Origin: Undaria pinnatifida
Taxonomy: Eukaryota > Sar > Phaeophyceae > Laminariales > Alariaceae
Direction of reading: 5' to 3'
Assembly: GCA_012845835.1 (NCBI GenBank)
Contig: JABAKD010000108.1
Location: forward strand, 226,001-290,000
DNA length: 64,000 nucleotides
Notes under the pieces: generated by a model
Told to the model about the DNA's origin: nothing
Seen by the model: only the letters and a program-made list of their open reading frames with translations
Databases searched by the model: none
In this document: positions 53,355-64,000 of the stretch, one piece after another
How positions within the stretch are numbered: the first letter of the stretch is position 1
Layout of the letters: each line of letters opens with the position of its first letter
Translations under genes and position numbers: made by a program

Positions 53355-54480
53355 GGCATCATTCAACCTAGGCGGGGGGGTAGCACAGGAAATCGTCGAC
53401 CAAAACGCCCACGCTCATCGGACCAAAACAGGCAGAGTTTAACCTAGGTGTAGCGTGAGGGGTAGCACAGTGAAGGGTCGCCCAACACGCCGACACTCAT
53501 TGCACCAAAACAGGCGGCATTTACCCTATGTGTAGTGTAGGGGTTATCACAATAAAGGTTCATCCAACACGCTGACACTCATCGTACCAAAACAGGCAGC
53601 ATTTAACCTAGGTGTAGTGTAGGGGGGTAGCACAGTGAAGGGTCGCCCAACACGCTGACGCTCATCGCACCAAAACAGGCAGCATTTAACTTAGGTGTAG
53701 TGTAGGGGTGGAAGCACAGTGTAAGATCGCCCAACACGCTGACACTCATCGCACCAAAACAGGCAGCATTTAACCTAGGTGTAGTGTAGGGGTGGAAGCA
53801 TAATGAAGAGTCGCTCAACACGCTTACTCTCATCGCACCAAAACAGGCAGCATTTAACCTAGGTGTAGTGTAGGGGTGGAAGCAAAGTGTAAGAGTCGCC
53901 CAACACGCTGACACTCATCGCACCAAAAACGGCAGCGTTTAACCTAGGTGTAGTGTAGGGGTGGAAGCACAGTGGAGGGTCGCCCAACACGCTGACACTC
54001 ATCGCACCAAAACAGGCAGCATTTAACCTAGGTGTAGTGTAGGGGGGGAGCACAGTGAAAGGTCACCCAACACGCTGACACTCGTCGCACCAAAACAGGC
54101 AGCATTTAACCTAGGTGTAGTGTAGGGGTGGAAACTTAGTGAAGAGTCGCTCAACACGCTGACACTCATCGCACCAAAACGGGCAGCATTTACCCTAGGT
54201 GTAGTGTAGGGGGGCAGCACAGTAGAGGATTGCGCACCAACCGTATAAAAACAAAAACGGGCAGCATCCGCCCCAACAAGAGTGTAGGGGGGGGGGGGGT
54301 AGCACAGTGAAGGATCGCGCAGCCAACCGTGTAAAAACGGGCAGCATCTGCCCCCACAGTAGTGTAGGGGGGGGGTAGGACAGTATACGTTCGCGCACCA
54401 ACCGTCTAAAAAACGGGCAGTATAACCCCCCCAAACAAGGTAGTTTCCCCCGACCGCACTAAAGGGGGACGCTCGCGCCT
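53355..54480. repeat. 83-85-bp minisatellite in the gypsy 5' leader (about 10 to 12 copies)
   Basis: TGTAGTGTAGGGG recurs at 53531, 53613, 53696, 53780, 53864, 53949, 54033, 54116 and 54200. Units include GGTCGCCCAACACGCTGACA and CACCAAAACAGGCAGCATTT. Diverged units continue to about 54480. Open minus frames through it are repeat artefacts. Confidence 0.95.
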
Positions 54481-55960
54481 ACAGTAGTGCTAATTGCTGC
54501 AGTATCATTTCTGTGTTCACAGGTAACGGCAATTTCAACCGCACCAAGATGGGTAGTGTAGTACCAACACCAGCTGTAGAAAAATGTGCACGCCCACAGT
54601 CGAATAGAAAGGCTGTTTGCCCCCAAAGGTACCGCATCAAAGGGGCTGATCTCCACTGCACTAGTAAAAGCTGTGAAGCGCAGTATCTCCGCGAACTGTG
54701 TAGTAAGCGCTCTGTAGCGGGCAGTAGCTGTCCGAACATGTGCAAAGAAGAAAAAAAAGAAAATCCAGCGTAGACCCTAGCAATATAGTGAACGGCAGCA
54801 CATGTACCGGCAGGAAGACGGCCTAACGCCCGGACAGCTGAAAAAAAATCCGTACCCACTGCCACCGATGAAGGGACAGTTACGTTGACAGCAGTGCGGA
54901 GTGCCGCACGGTCACAGCTGTGCATACACAGAAAGTGGTATTATAGTCCCCGCGTACCCATGAATGGGAGAATATAGGGCATCGCACACACCAACAGCCT
55001 TGCCCAAAAAAGCCAGCACAGAGTTTCAGCGTTCACTAGGTTCACGTTCTAGTCACGGAGGGGCCAGAACGAAAAAAAAAAACTCTCCAATCGAACTTGC
55101 AAGGAGCACTTGCACAGCAGTGGGGGGTGTCAAAGCTGCGGTGCTGTAACTGTGGACGCTGCGGCAGTGAAGGGTCGAGCTATGCGGTGGATGGGCAGGA
55201 GCAAAGTAGGCGGCTTGGCTGCTGTACAGAGACTTCTACAGCACAGAATCCGGCGGTATATGGCAGGCATTGACAGCGAGCCCATTGTGCTGCACTGTAG
55301 TTGGTACCTCTGCAAAATGATGGTGGTTGAAGCTACGCGACGCACAGCAGTAGTGGAACGCTGTTGATCGGGAAAGATCGGAGAGGGGTCCGAGGTGCGT
55401 CAAATTTGTAGCTTGTACTAATTTCGGCAGAAAGGGAGCAGCTGTTTGTTCGACGCACAAGACGGAACGACGTATGTACTGAAACCCATACGATAACGCG
55501 TGTACTGGAAAATTCGCCAAACGAAAAAGCCCAAACATTCCACGAGCACCGCCTGTTCCTTCCCAGGTAGATAAAAAAAAGGAGCCCCGACATGAGCTCC
55601 TAGAGCACGGTGCCCGTAGTCCAAGGGGGTCCCGCGAAGGGCGGTCTGGCTCCGACAGCAAAGGTGTATGCTGGTCGATGGGCTCTCTCAGCAAGCGAAG
55701 TCCCCGTCGAAGGTCATTCGAAGGGTTGATTCCAGTATGCTTGTCCGTGGCGTGTCGTGCATATGCCTCCGAGCCCCAAAGCGCGAAAAAAAAAGAATGA
55801 GTCGATGGCCGATCTTGGGGCTTGTGCTGGCAACTCGCGGAGATGTGCTGTGCAACATGCTGGCAGAGCACGGAGCAAACAAGTCTGATGGGTGGGGCTC
55901 GGGCAGTTCCACTGCGTAGTGGTCTATGACCAGCTGGCGGTGAACTGATGCGGCCAAAGG
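54481..55960. other. Gypsy leader without recognised gene
   Basis: Contains frames up to 268 codons on the minus strand (55236-56042), none with a domain. Between the LTR/primer site and gag this is probably untranslated leader. Confidence 0.5.
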
Positions 55961-55966
55961 CCGGGA

Positions 55967-56160
55967 CGAGGGGTGTGCTCCGAAGAGCAGTGTCGTCCGC
56001 CCGTACTCGGAAAGTGTCCTCTGTGTGGTGCGTGCCCAGCAACCAACAGGAGGGACCAAAATTCGAGACGAGGAGTGTGCTCCGCAGAGCAGAGTCGTCC
56101 GCACGTACTTGGAAGGTGTCGTCCGTGTGGTACGTGCGAGGCGACCAACAGGAGGGGCCC
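55967..56160. repeat. About 98-bp tandem duplication in the gypsy leader
   Basis: GTGTGCTCCGAAGAGCAG...GTCCGCCCGTAC...GTGTGGTGCGTGC...CCAACAGGAGGG occurs twice (about 55967-56064 and 56068-56160) with about a dozen differences. Confidence 0.85.
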
Positions 56161-56337
56161 CTGCCATCTCACTGCTGTTGTGGTCGCCGTTGTAGGAGGA
56201 AGGGCGCTCCCTCCATTGAGAAGCCACCCGAGAAGGAACAGGGGTTGTGGGCTCGATGGAACGCAAAAGCAAAATCGCTACGAAAAAAAAATCGGAGAGA
56301 TTTGAGGAACGCTGCCACAATAGCATATCAAGATCAA

Positions 56338-56351
56338 GCTCGTCGACGCCA
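56338..56351 (-). promoter_or_regulatory. Gypsy primer-binding site
   Basis: Two bases inside the 5' LTR the coding strand reads TGGCGTCGACGAGC. It starts with the TGG complement of a tRNA CCA end, in the expected position. The matching tRNA (3' end GCTCGTCGACGCCA) is not identified. Confidence 0.7.
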
Positions 56352-56353
56352 CA

Positions 56354-56622
56354 TGTTAAATTAAAGGTGGGGGACACAAAGTGCCCCCTGCAGGTCAGCC
56401 AATCGAGCAGGTCCTCGGAGAGTACTCACTTTCGTTCCTTCGTAGAGATGTAGCTTTATTCGTTTCCACCAGAGCCCTGGATAGCTTCTGAGATCGAAGG
56501 CGCGTGCCTCCGATTTAGTTCCTAACTTCCCCGAATATAAACCGCCAACCTTATCATACGAAACCCATTTAAATGATCTCAAATTCAGATACCTACAGAC
56601 CCTTCGAGGCCGTATCTTAACA
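56354..56622 (-). repeat. Gypsy 5' LTR (269 bp)
   Basis: TGTTAA...TTAACA perfect 6-bp terminal inverted repeat. AATAAA on the coding strand is at 56460-56455. It pairs with 41434-41702. Confidence 0.92.
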
Positions 56623-57130
56623 ATAATAGGCCTTAAATCTAGCAAGGAACAGTACGCCGTTAACCCGGCGTCTTTCCTACCTTGAATTAACTTACCTAAT
56701 GTGTACACGTGGTCTACGCAACTACGGTCTGGCCTCAATCCTGCTTGCTTTCTTTGCTTATTTTTTCGTCCTTCTCCAACATTGATCCCTGTCTATCGTT
56801 CAAAGTCTTGCAGAATGCGTTGCCTACGGTACTTAATAGCGTTTTCCTCGGCAATAATTCCCCAGGTCAGTCTCACCTTCTTTCTTAAATAGATTCACTA
56901 CTGCTCCTTCTCTCCACCTCTTAAGCGCGTGCTCGTTTTTCCATATCCAGTTATGCAACACGACCATCATGCTAAGCATGTAAATACCTTCTCCCCGGTA
57001 CTTCATAAGTCTACTCACTATTATATCTCGTCCTGCTGCCTTTCTATTGTCAAGTTGAGCTACACAATTATTTACTTGTACTGTTGTGAAGTGTCTGTCT
57101 CTGCAACGCGTCTGAACCACGGTCTTTCCT
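56623..57130 (-). pseudogene. LINE reverse transcriptase, 5' half (split by the gypsy insertion)
   Basis: The minus frame 57120-56833 reads NNCVAQLDNRKAAGRDIIVS, LMKYRGEG and LHNWIWKNEHALKRWREGAV followed by VNLFKK, the first RT blocks of a LINE. Shifted frames then give VGNAFCKTLNDR and RPDRSCVDHVYTLGKLIQGR, ending AYCSLLDL and a KAY-like codon string directly at the LTR. The next expected residues (YD...RNGLW) are found 15.2 kb away at 41433. No upstream ORF1 or endonuclease was seen. Confidence 0.85.
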
Positions 57131-58918
57131 CACTGACGCACCTACCTTCGCCTCTGCCCACCACGCGTTGATGTATATATAATGGGCGGGCGGGGGGGGG
57201 GGTTACTTGGAACTTAAAGACCACGCGAGGATAATAAATGAAATGGGGCTAATGCGTGGGTGGCTCGAAATACATGTGAAAAGGTGGTATCACCTGTCGG
57301 ATAGTGCTAAAATACCTCTGGCGAATTTTAGCTTCAGGTGGAGGGGAGGGGGAGGAGGGGGGGAGGAGGGGCACAATATTCTACCTGAATGCTAAAAGCA
57401 CATGTCCGATATTTCAAAGAAAAACTATGAGGTGGATGGGAGCAAAACATACATCGCGTACATTGTTTCGTTCATGTTATCAAAAATGCTGGTTATTGAT
57501 TTCCATACAATACTTCGAAGTACGAGTACTACGAACGATAACTATGATGATATCCTGTTGCGTTGTTTATTCCGCATGTGCGTTGTACCAGGGCATTAGC
57601 TCGTGGTTCGGTGTCTGTTGAGCGCCCCAGGCCCGCAAGCCCCCGGAGGAGCCCGGGAGGGCTGCCGGATGCGGATCAAATGCGATATAGGCGCGAATAC
57701 ACGCCTGAAAACCAAGTTAAACGGAACTTTCGCCTACTACTGCGTTTTTGGAAAAAAAAAAGCCGGGAGAAAATGGGCCCAAAAGCCAAATTCGCCCATG
57801 GTGAGCAAAAACGCCCAACCTTTTTTTGGTCGCAGTTTTTGTCGCTGCGGCGAACAATGCTCCGCCCCAAAAATCTCGTGCTGCGCTACCAGCCTTGCGG
57901 TCACTGGTTTGGGCAAAACTGTTATTATGTTGACTCAAATGTTGCGCCGGCGCAACAACGCAACAGCTATTTAATAGTTTGTGCCCTCTGGTATGTCGTA
58001 CCGTTGTTTTGTTTTCTCTGTCTTCGTCCCATTTAGTTTCCTTGCGCACTACTCTCGCACTCCCTCGCAGTAGTAACTCAGATCCGGGGTCACATAGCGG
58101 GCCTTCTCCTCCCCCCTTCCCACTACGGTACGTGCACGTGCCTTTTGTTGTTATCACGAGAAGACCTCGGCATTTCCTTCCTTCGACGACTGGCGTCAAA
58201 TTATGACATGAATAGATTGAAGCGTAATATTGTAACAGGTTCGACGGATTCAGTTGCAACGGAACAATACATAAATACTTCTCATACTGCTGTTCGGCGA
58301 GATTACAGCCGTAGCACAGTTAGTATCCTGTTCGAGAAAAGATAACATAGCATAGTCTAGACCGTTGTTAAGTCTAGTCGTTGCTGGACAAGAAGACGGC
58401 ACGCACATAGGCCTAGCCGTTGTTGCACTGAATGACAGCCCCCCCCAGCCCTCATGGTTCGCTACTCTTTGCTACACGTCTCTGCTCCTCAGACCACAGA
58501 TGTAGACTCCAGCAGTCCAGTGCTGTCAGACATTCTTTGGCGTGCCCGAAGACGAACAAGATGCTACTCGCTCTATTATCAGTACAAACTATATATATTC
58601 ACCTTTCGATTTGTGTTGTTTATTACCAAGGTATCATTTTCTGTGGCTTGAGAGGGAGAGCTACTGGCTGACATATCGATTGCAATATCCACCTCTGTGC
58701 CATGCCCACACGTCTTGGCCAATAAACACGCATCTCCCTCTCTTCGCTATCTGGGTTGTACTGTACCTATTCCCGTACTACCGAGACACCGAAATGGTGC
58801 CCCACCATCCCACTCCACCACCTACGAGGTTCTGCCGGGGCTCCTACAGTTTACCCCGTACAGACAGTATCGTCACCTATCTACCTCTGCAAACCCTATT
58901 GGTTCATGTGTTGAAGAA
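57131..58918. other. No confident gene
   Basis: G-rich patches at 57186-57202 and 57340-57370, an A-run at 57752-57762, and several overlapping plus frames without domains. Confidence 0.45.
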
Positions 58919-59949
58919 TCGACAATCTGTACGCCCGATGTAGGGTGGCTCACGGGGAAATTGCTCTCGGTACCCGACGAGAGGCCATCAGGCGGAGGAG
59001 AAGACAAGAAGGTGAAATATATGTATCAAAGTACCGGAGTCCCGGAGGCCACTCTGAACATGCACACCCGAAGAACACAAAATGGTAGACTGAGTAACAA
59101 CAGTAGCACTAGTACACTGCGCCAAAGGGGGCTCAACTCGAACATATTGAAGATTGGGACCGCTAATTATATCAATAATTCTACTCCACCATCTCCGCAG
59201 ATTCTATGCAGCCATACACATCATGCATCAGACTTGTACGCAGGAATAAACCAACACATAAACCAACATTCCCCCTGCCTGTGTGCACGTCATGATAACG
59301 TTCATCCAAAGCGCACCATCCGAACCTTGCCTATTCCAAACAAAAGTACCAGCCTCAGATTCAAAAAAAAATGTAAGAGCATCGCCTTTAAATATTTTAT
59401 GACCAAAAATATGAGCTAAGATACAACTAACTCCCTCACTCCGAAGTCAAACTCCCCCACTCCGGAGTCAAGCCACATTTTGTCCAACCAGCTCCGCTCT
59501 GGTTAGTCCATACCAAGCTCTCAACCCGTGTTGGTATTTCAGGACACTTTGATTAGGACATGCGCTCTTTCAACTAAGTATAGAAACCAGCATTCATCAT
59601 ACCTACCTACTCTACCTGTTCAAATAAATCAAGCATCTTACCAGCTCGACCTCCAATTCATATCACCAGGAGTTCATCGCAAGGCTACGGCGGTGGTGAC
59701 GTCTCTGCGACATGAAAAAAAAATGTCACGTGGACGAACGATAACTCTTTCCGCCCCACCAGCTCAAAGATAAAAACCTCAAATTTCCTTGTCAAACGCT
59801 CCCAAAAACAACAAATATTTTGCTCGTACCCTTCTGCTGTGCGTTCGTTCGCACATGGCGTGTGATCACCTTTAAATAGTATAAGCCTTACATCTATCTA
59901 CTTCGTATCTACCCTTCCCCCCTGATCACTCGGTTTTGCACGGCATTAA

Positions 59950-59975
59950 GGGGGGGGGGGGGGGGGGGGGGGGGG
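59950..59975. repeat. Poly-G run (26)
   Basis: Uninterrupted run of 26 G, prone to slippage and G-quadruplex formation. Its length may be unreliable in assembly. Confidence 0.95.
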
Positions 59976-60924
59976 TGAACACAATCCTATCATCCACTAT
60001 TGCCCAGAAATTACGTCAATTAACTACGATTCTCATGCCTGGTACCAAGGGTACTGCAGGCATAACACCAGGCAGGGTTGAAAACTCAGTTGTGTGTTAA
60101 AAACACAACCACCGTGTCCATCACCTTTCGTTGTTGCAACAAAAAAATGAAGCACAGATGCATATATCATATTATATGTGAACTTTTCCCGGCCTACCAA
60201 AACAAATATTCACCACCACGACCACGTACCAGATACCATCTATCAATAGCATAGAGCGCTAACACACCAAACAATACCATGATATTTTCCAACGACCAGG
60301 ATCAAAAGTCATGCTTTCGGCAGTAACCATTTTTTCTTGACTCTTTGGAACCGAGGGAAAATGATTGTTGAAAATGAACCAAAGTGCCAACTCATATAAT
60401 ATACGACAGAAAATTCGACTATCACAGGCAAGCGCTGTGTATCACTGATCATAGCTAGTGTATCATTCCCCGACAAACATCAGTACTATGAACATCAATC
60501 GCCCATCCCGAAAAAAATCCAGCATTTCATTCCGTAGCTGCGCTTGATGAGCAGAGTATCAGCCGCTAAGTATACCAGTTGTAGTATTGCATCATTCGAC
60601 TGACCCTACCTCGAGCAAGCAGCGCTACACCAACAGAAAAAATCGTAATCGCCATGAACCGCTAGTCATACCAGTTGCAGTGTATCATCATTCGACGAAC
60701 AACCATGTTTTGATTCTACTACGTATTGCTGTGGTACTTGAAAATAGTACATGCCTTTCGATCTCAACACCCGGTAGTGAGGTCGCCGCTTTTCGCGTAC
60801 ACGTGATCGCCGCGGACGGGTAAGACGCCGACTAGGCGTCTCATGCCCCCAACCCCCGAAGATGCTGAAGGACCAACCAGTGTCAATGCCTTCTCGCTTC
60901 CAATCGTTTCCATTCTGCTCGCGA

Positions 60925-62100
60925 TCACTCTGGCCTCCCTTCGTTGCGCATTTTCTTCCGAAACGCAAACGACCCTGCTGTTGCTCTGCCTCCCAAAACA
61001 AAAACCTGAAAACCATGGCTTGCGATCTCCCAATCGCTGTTGCTCTCATCAACAAGACCTGCTGCCATTGCGGGTGGCCACGGGCCTGGGTCGGCAGCAC
61101 CAAGTAGCTGCTGGTTCGGCTGCTGCTGAAGCAGCTCTTCCTCCTTGTTCATCTCCATCATCCCTTTTCCCCCATCACACGCCATTACTCCTCCAACCTC
61201 AACCACCGTATTCATAGATGCCATCACCTCTTCGTGATCATCTCCGCCAAAATCCTGCGGTGGCGACAGCAGAGGAAGCTGCTGCGCTTCCACCAACTGC
61301 TGCGACGGTTGCGGTGCCTGTGGCGATCGCCATGGGTTTGGGGCGGCAGCACCAGGTAGTTGTGGCTGCTGCTGGTGCGGCTGCTGCCGAAGCAGCTCTT
61401 TCTCTTTGTCCATCTGCATAGACTCCATCATCCCTTTTCCCCCATCACACGCCATCACTTCTCCAACCTCAACCACCATGTTCTCACATACAATTACCCC
61501 TTCGTACTCATCTCCGCCAACTTCTTCCGGTGACTACAGGAGGGCCAGCGGCTGCGCTGCCAGCGACTGCTGCGGCGGTAGCGGCTCGGGCGGTTGCGGT
61601 GGCGTTTCTTGCTCTGCCGCTTCAGCGTCCTCTTCCAACATTCTCGACTCGGGTTGGTTTGCGCTTATTTTCTCCGATCGCTGATCCTCCAATGTCTACG
61701 CCATTACTACTCAAGCCATTGTTTTGTGTAGCTCTTGCTGCTGCTCATGAAGTCCATGCCTTCTTTGCCATTTCAACTGGCCGACGATCTCCTGGAGAAT
61801 TCCCTCTAGAAATTCTTGAGGCGTCGAGAATGCGGCGTTCCCTTGGGCGTCTGTCCATTCCTCGACTGGCTCCTCTCCACGGAGGATTGTGTTGGCAAAA
61901 TCCTGCATATGCAATGCAGCAAACCAAGCCATTCGCTTGTAGGTCAAGCGTTGGGTCTCGACCTTGTGGTCTTCAAAGACTGCGTAACTTTCCCAGCAAA
62001 TTGGCTCCCCTCCATTTCGACTGTAGCCTCCGCAAACGCCGCTGCAGTCGACAATCATGCTCGTCCCGAGCTCCTCAAAGCAATCTACGTCCGAAGGCAC
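60925..62100 (-). pseudogene. Unrecognised Gln-rich repeat protein gene, probably broken
   Basis: The part 62100-61711 reads DCFEELGTSMIVDCSGVCGG, YKRMAWFAALHMQDFANTIL and TPQEFLEGILQEIVGQLKWQ, a compact globular-looking segment. After stops near 61711-61690 the same frame continues EDAEAAEQETPPQPPEPLPP, a TAG near 61540, and then two copies of a unit containing VVEVGxVMACDGGKGMME and LLxQQPxQQ, ending at 60925. The unit is also visible as DNA repeats (61079-61209 and 61331-61480). Comparison of the two units suggests the TAG arose from a Ser codon. Frame conservation across about 1.1 kb argues for a real gene. No family is recognised. Alternatively an intron removes the stops. Confidence 0.45.
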
Positions 62101-62371
62101 AAGTTGTCTTGTCGTACGATCATACTAGCATAATCGACAATCTGTATGCCCGATGTACGGTGGCTCACGGGGAAATTGCTCTCGGTACCCGACGAGGGAC
62201 CATGAGGCAGACGAGAAGATAAGAAGAGATAATATATAACGGAGTATATAACGTACCGGAGTCCCGGAGGCCACTCTGAACATGCACACCCGAAGATGAC
62301 AAAAAAATAGACTGAGCAATAGCAGTAACACCAGTACACTGCGCCAAAGGGGGCTCAACTCGAACATATAA

Positions 62372-63667
62372 GCTACTTGCATTAAGGATTTTAAATCGTA
62401 ATTTTGGCTGTGGGGGGAGAAAAATCGAGAAAATAATAACTTGGTTAATGTAGGGTCATGGCCCAGTTTGAGAGGAAAAAAAAGCATAGTAGAATCCCAT
62501 ATAAAAAAATTGAACAATCGACCAGCCAGCCAGGACACCAACACATCGAGGCACACATCATCTTCCACAAAGCATCCCGGACACACCAAACGGCATCCAC
62601 AACACCCAAGCACCCTCCCGAAGAGGCTGCCAGGTTCCTGGTGGACGATCTGCGGGATTGCCCACGGCAGACAGGCTGACGCGTCATCAAGAGTGCCCGA
62701 AGCGGCGCAAATTCAGCTCTTTGCTACGAACACGTAGCAGCCAGCAAGCAATTTTCGAAATCAGAAGGCTCTTCTCACGTTCTTTGGAGACCGACGAGCT
62801 GTGGCCCACACACAAACGCAACGCGCCACAAGTGCTCCACACACGCCAACGCCACAGGTGCGGAAGGTTCAACCGGCCCCATACCTGGCCCGCAGCAAAG
62901 CCTGTTTGCAGCCCACCAACAACAACAGCAGTAGTAGTGCGGCCTTTCGGCGTTTTTGAATATTTTGAGCAGTCTGCTCAATAATCAAAAAGCCACACCG
63001 GTACATGAAAACCCGCGAACAGTTTGAAATTCAAAAGCTCGGAGATCGGAAGACAGGAGGACGACACCATGCAAGGCATACATGTACCATAGACACGGTG
63101 GTGCGCCTTTCTTCACCATGAAGCAGCTCGTCTCTACCCCTGAGGCAGCCGGTCTCCACTCTTGAAGAAGCCCGTGGTCTCCACCGTTTCCACCGTTTCG
63201 AAGCCTCGAGTTTTCTCCTTTGGAACCCTCCTTGTTTTGCGCGGCCGTTTCCCATGTTACACCATCGGTGTATCGACCACTTCCGGTCTTGCAAGGAGGA
63301 CGGCACAGATGCAACTTTTGGTCTTCGGCTAGACGATCCAGCCAGATGTTTGTGGCTCGCGAGACGTCGGCCGGATGGCCAGGAGTGGTCAGGGAAACAT
63401 TCGAGAGTTTTATCATTTATTGATGTTACAAACGAGATCGTCAAAATCGGCAACACAGATCTTGCCTTTAAATATCTACTGCTGCTGTACATCATGACGT
63501 GGTAATCGATGACCCGTCCTAGGTGTTTACTTGTAAATCGTTTCATATTGTTTTTAGTCTCTGTCCCGTCTCCCCCTCCTCTGGCATGAAACCCAATCCA
63601 ACCACATTATCAACATACATCAAACATCATTGTCATCAGAGCCTTCAAACCGTTTTGCCTCGTTCCC
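62372..63667. other. No confident gene
   Basis: A minus frame at 62985-63416 (143 codons, Gly/Asn/Arg-rich) overlaps another of 171 codons, and neither has a recognisable domain. Confidence 0.4.
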
Positions 63668-63735
63668 AGCAGTTGAGCACATATCAACAGCAGTTGAGCA
63701 CATTATTAACAGCAGTTGAGCACGTCATCAACGCA
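63668..63735. repeat. 22-bp tandem repeat, three copies
   Basis: CAGCAGTTGAGCACATATCA-type units repeat three times with small changes. Confidence 0.9.
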
Positions 63736-64000
63736 CGAGAAAGAGTGAAAGAAAATTGCGCCGCAGAAACCCACACAGCAGCAGCAGCACAGCAGCCTGT
63801 ACGCGGTCGGTAGTCAGCGTGGAGGGTAGGAACCGGTCGCTGGGCTCCCTGCCGTGTGTACTTATACCCTGCCGTGATGTTTGCTGCGGTGCAATTTTCC
63901 GTTCTGCAACAATACCTCTTGTTCATACTCCTAGCCTAAACTTCCCAGAATCATAAAAGTATACCACAGCACAGCCAGGGTAGCATGACCAGAAGGTTGT
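63736..64000. other. No gene recognised
   Basis: Short terminal stretch with a CAGCAGCAGCACAGCAGC tract at 63776-63794 and nothing else assignable. Confidence 0.5.

Larger units (their letters stand above)
41434..56622 (-). mobile_element. 15.2-kb NADAR-bearing Ty3/gypsy retrotransposon, nested in a LINE
   Basis: The element is bounded by 269-bp LTRs (about 17 differences by hand alignment). It has a tRNA primer site inside the right LTR and a purine-rich tract inside the left LTR. Order on the minus strand: 5' LTR, 3.4-kb leader with repeats, gag (52918-49971), NADAR (48762-48290), protease, RT, RNase H, integrase, chromodomain, Tudor-like domain, 3' UTR, 3' LTR. Domain order PR-RT-RH-IN is that of Ty3/gypsy. 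It is unusually long for the group because of the leader and the NADAR/linker segments. Several single-base shifts and stops make the present copy non-autonomous. Flanks ATTAA and ATAAT do not form a clear target duplication. Confidence 0.9.
58919..62371. mobile_element. 3.45-kb unit bounded by about 235-bp direct repeats
   Basis: 58919-59153 recurs at 62133-62371 in the same orientation: AATCGACAATCTGTACGCCC, GGTGGCTCACGGGGAAATTG, GGAGTCCCGGAGGCCACTCT, GCGCCAAAGGGGGCTCAACT. Mismatches and a TATATAA-rich indel distinguish the copies. LTR-like direct repeats around a gene suggest a non-autonomous LTR element or transduced locus. I could not find a primer-binding site, purine tract or target duplication. 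Confidence 0.55.

Noticed and set aside
53603-54220. Minus frames with repeated GAMSVSVLGD peptides
   Set aside because: Artefacts of the 84-bp minisatellite in the gypsy leader.
55236-56377. 229- and 268-codon minus frames near the gypsy 5' LTR
   Set aside because: They overlap each other in different frames, span the primer-binding site or leader repeats, and contain no domain; best read as leader.
58697-59419. 240-codon plus frame
   Set aside because: Half of it lies in the 58919-59153 direct repeat, whose second copy is not open in the same way; no domain recognised.

Overview
The window is eukaryotic and dominated by repeats. There are no bacterial-style operons. I see remnants of every major retroelement class (Ty3/gypsy, Ty1/copia, a LINE, tyrosine-recombinase elements), a hAT-like DNA element with introns, SINE/MITE-like dispersed repeats, many minisatellites and CAG/GTT microsatellites. 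The protein flavour fits a stramenopile such as a brown alga: LINE reverse transcriptase with a GVAQGCT motif, gypsy elements with chromodomain and Tudor-like tails, and DIRS-type RT fragments. That assignment is inference; no rRNA or organelle marker is present to confirm it.

Layout. 1-2040: G-rich minisatellite without stops in long frames on both strands. 2041-3885: three tandem 615-bp units that run into a frameshifted tyrosine-recombinase pseudogene (3955-5180). 5.2-22.9 kb: intergenic DNA with a dispersed 5'-truncated repeat family ('family A'), tRNA-derived SINE-like pieces, tandem duplications, one probable hAT-like gene with a TATA box and phase-consistent introns (12.1-13.8 kb) and one MITE (22.58-22.84 kb). 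23.0-26.2 kb: a decayed chromodomain Ty3/gypsy pol on the minus strand. 27.4-34.65 kb: a Ty1/copia element on the minus strand with 235-bp LTRs. It has lost the integrase core and the RT catalytic centre, and it carries a plus-strand ORF between two minisatellite arrays. 34.7-36.7 kb: a DIRS-type RT and CCCH-finger gag-like remnant. 38.6 kb: one exon resembling an MFS transporter.

The main structure is a 15.2-kb Ty3/gypsy element at 41434-56622 (minus strand) with paired 269-bp LTRs, a tRNA primer site, gag with a CCHC knuckle, protease, RT, RNase H, integrase, chromodomain and Tudor-like domain. It is inserted into the RT gene of a LINE, whose halves lie at 57130-56623 and 41433-41040. Between gag and protease the element encodes a NADAR (YbiA-like, ADP-ribose/N-glycoside hydrolase fold) domain that reads into the protease after one homopolymer frameshift. 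This is the most unusual feature of the window.

56.6-64 kb: the LINE 5' half, then a 3.45-kb unit bounded by about 235-bp direct repeats that contains a Gln-rich, internally repeated, probably broken minus-strand gene (60925-62100). Most coding remnants carry stops and frameshifts, so most of the window is transposon graveyard. The NADAR gypsy is the youngest-looking and most complete element.
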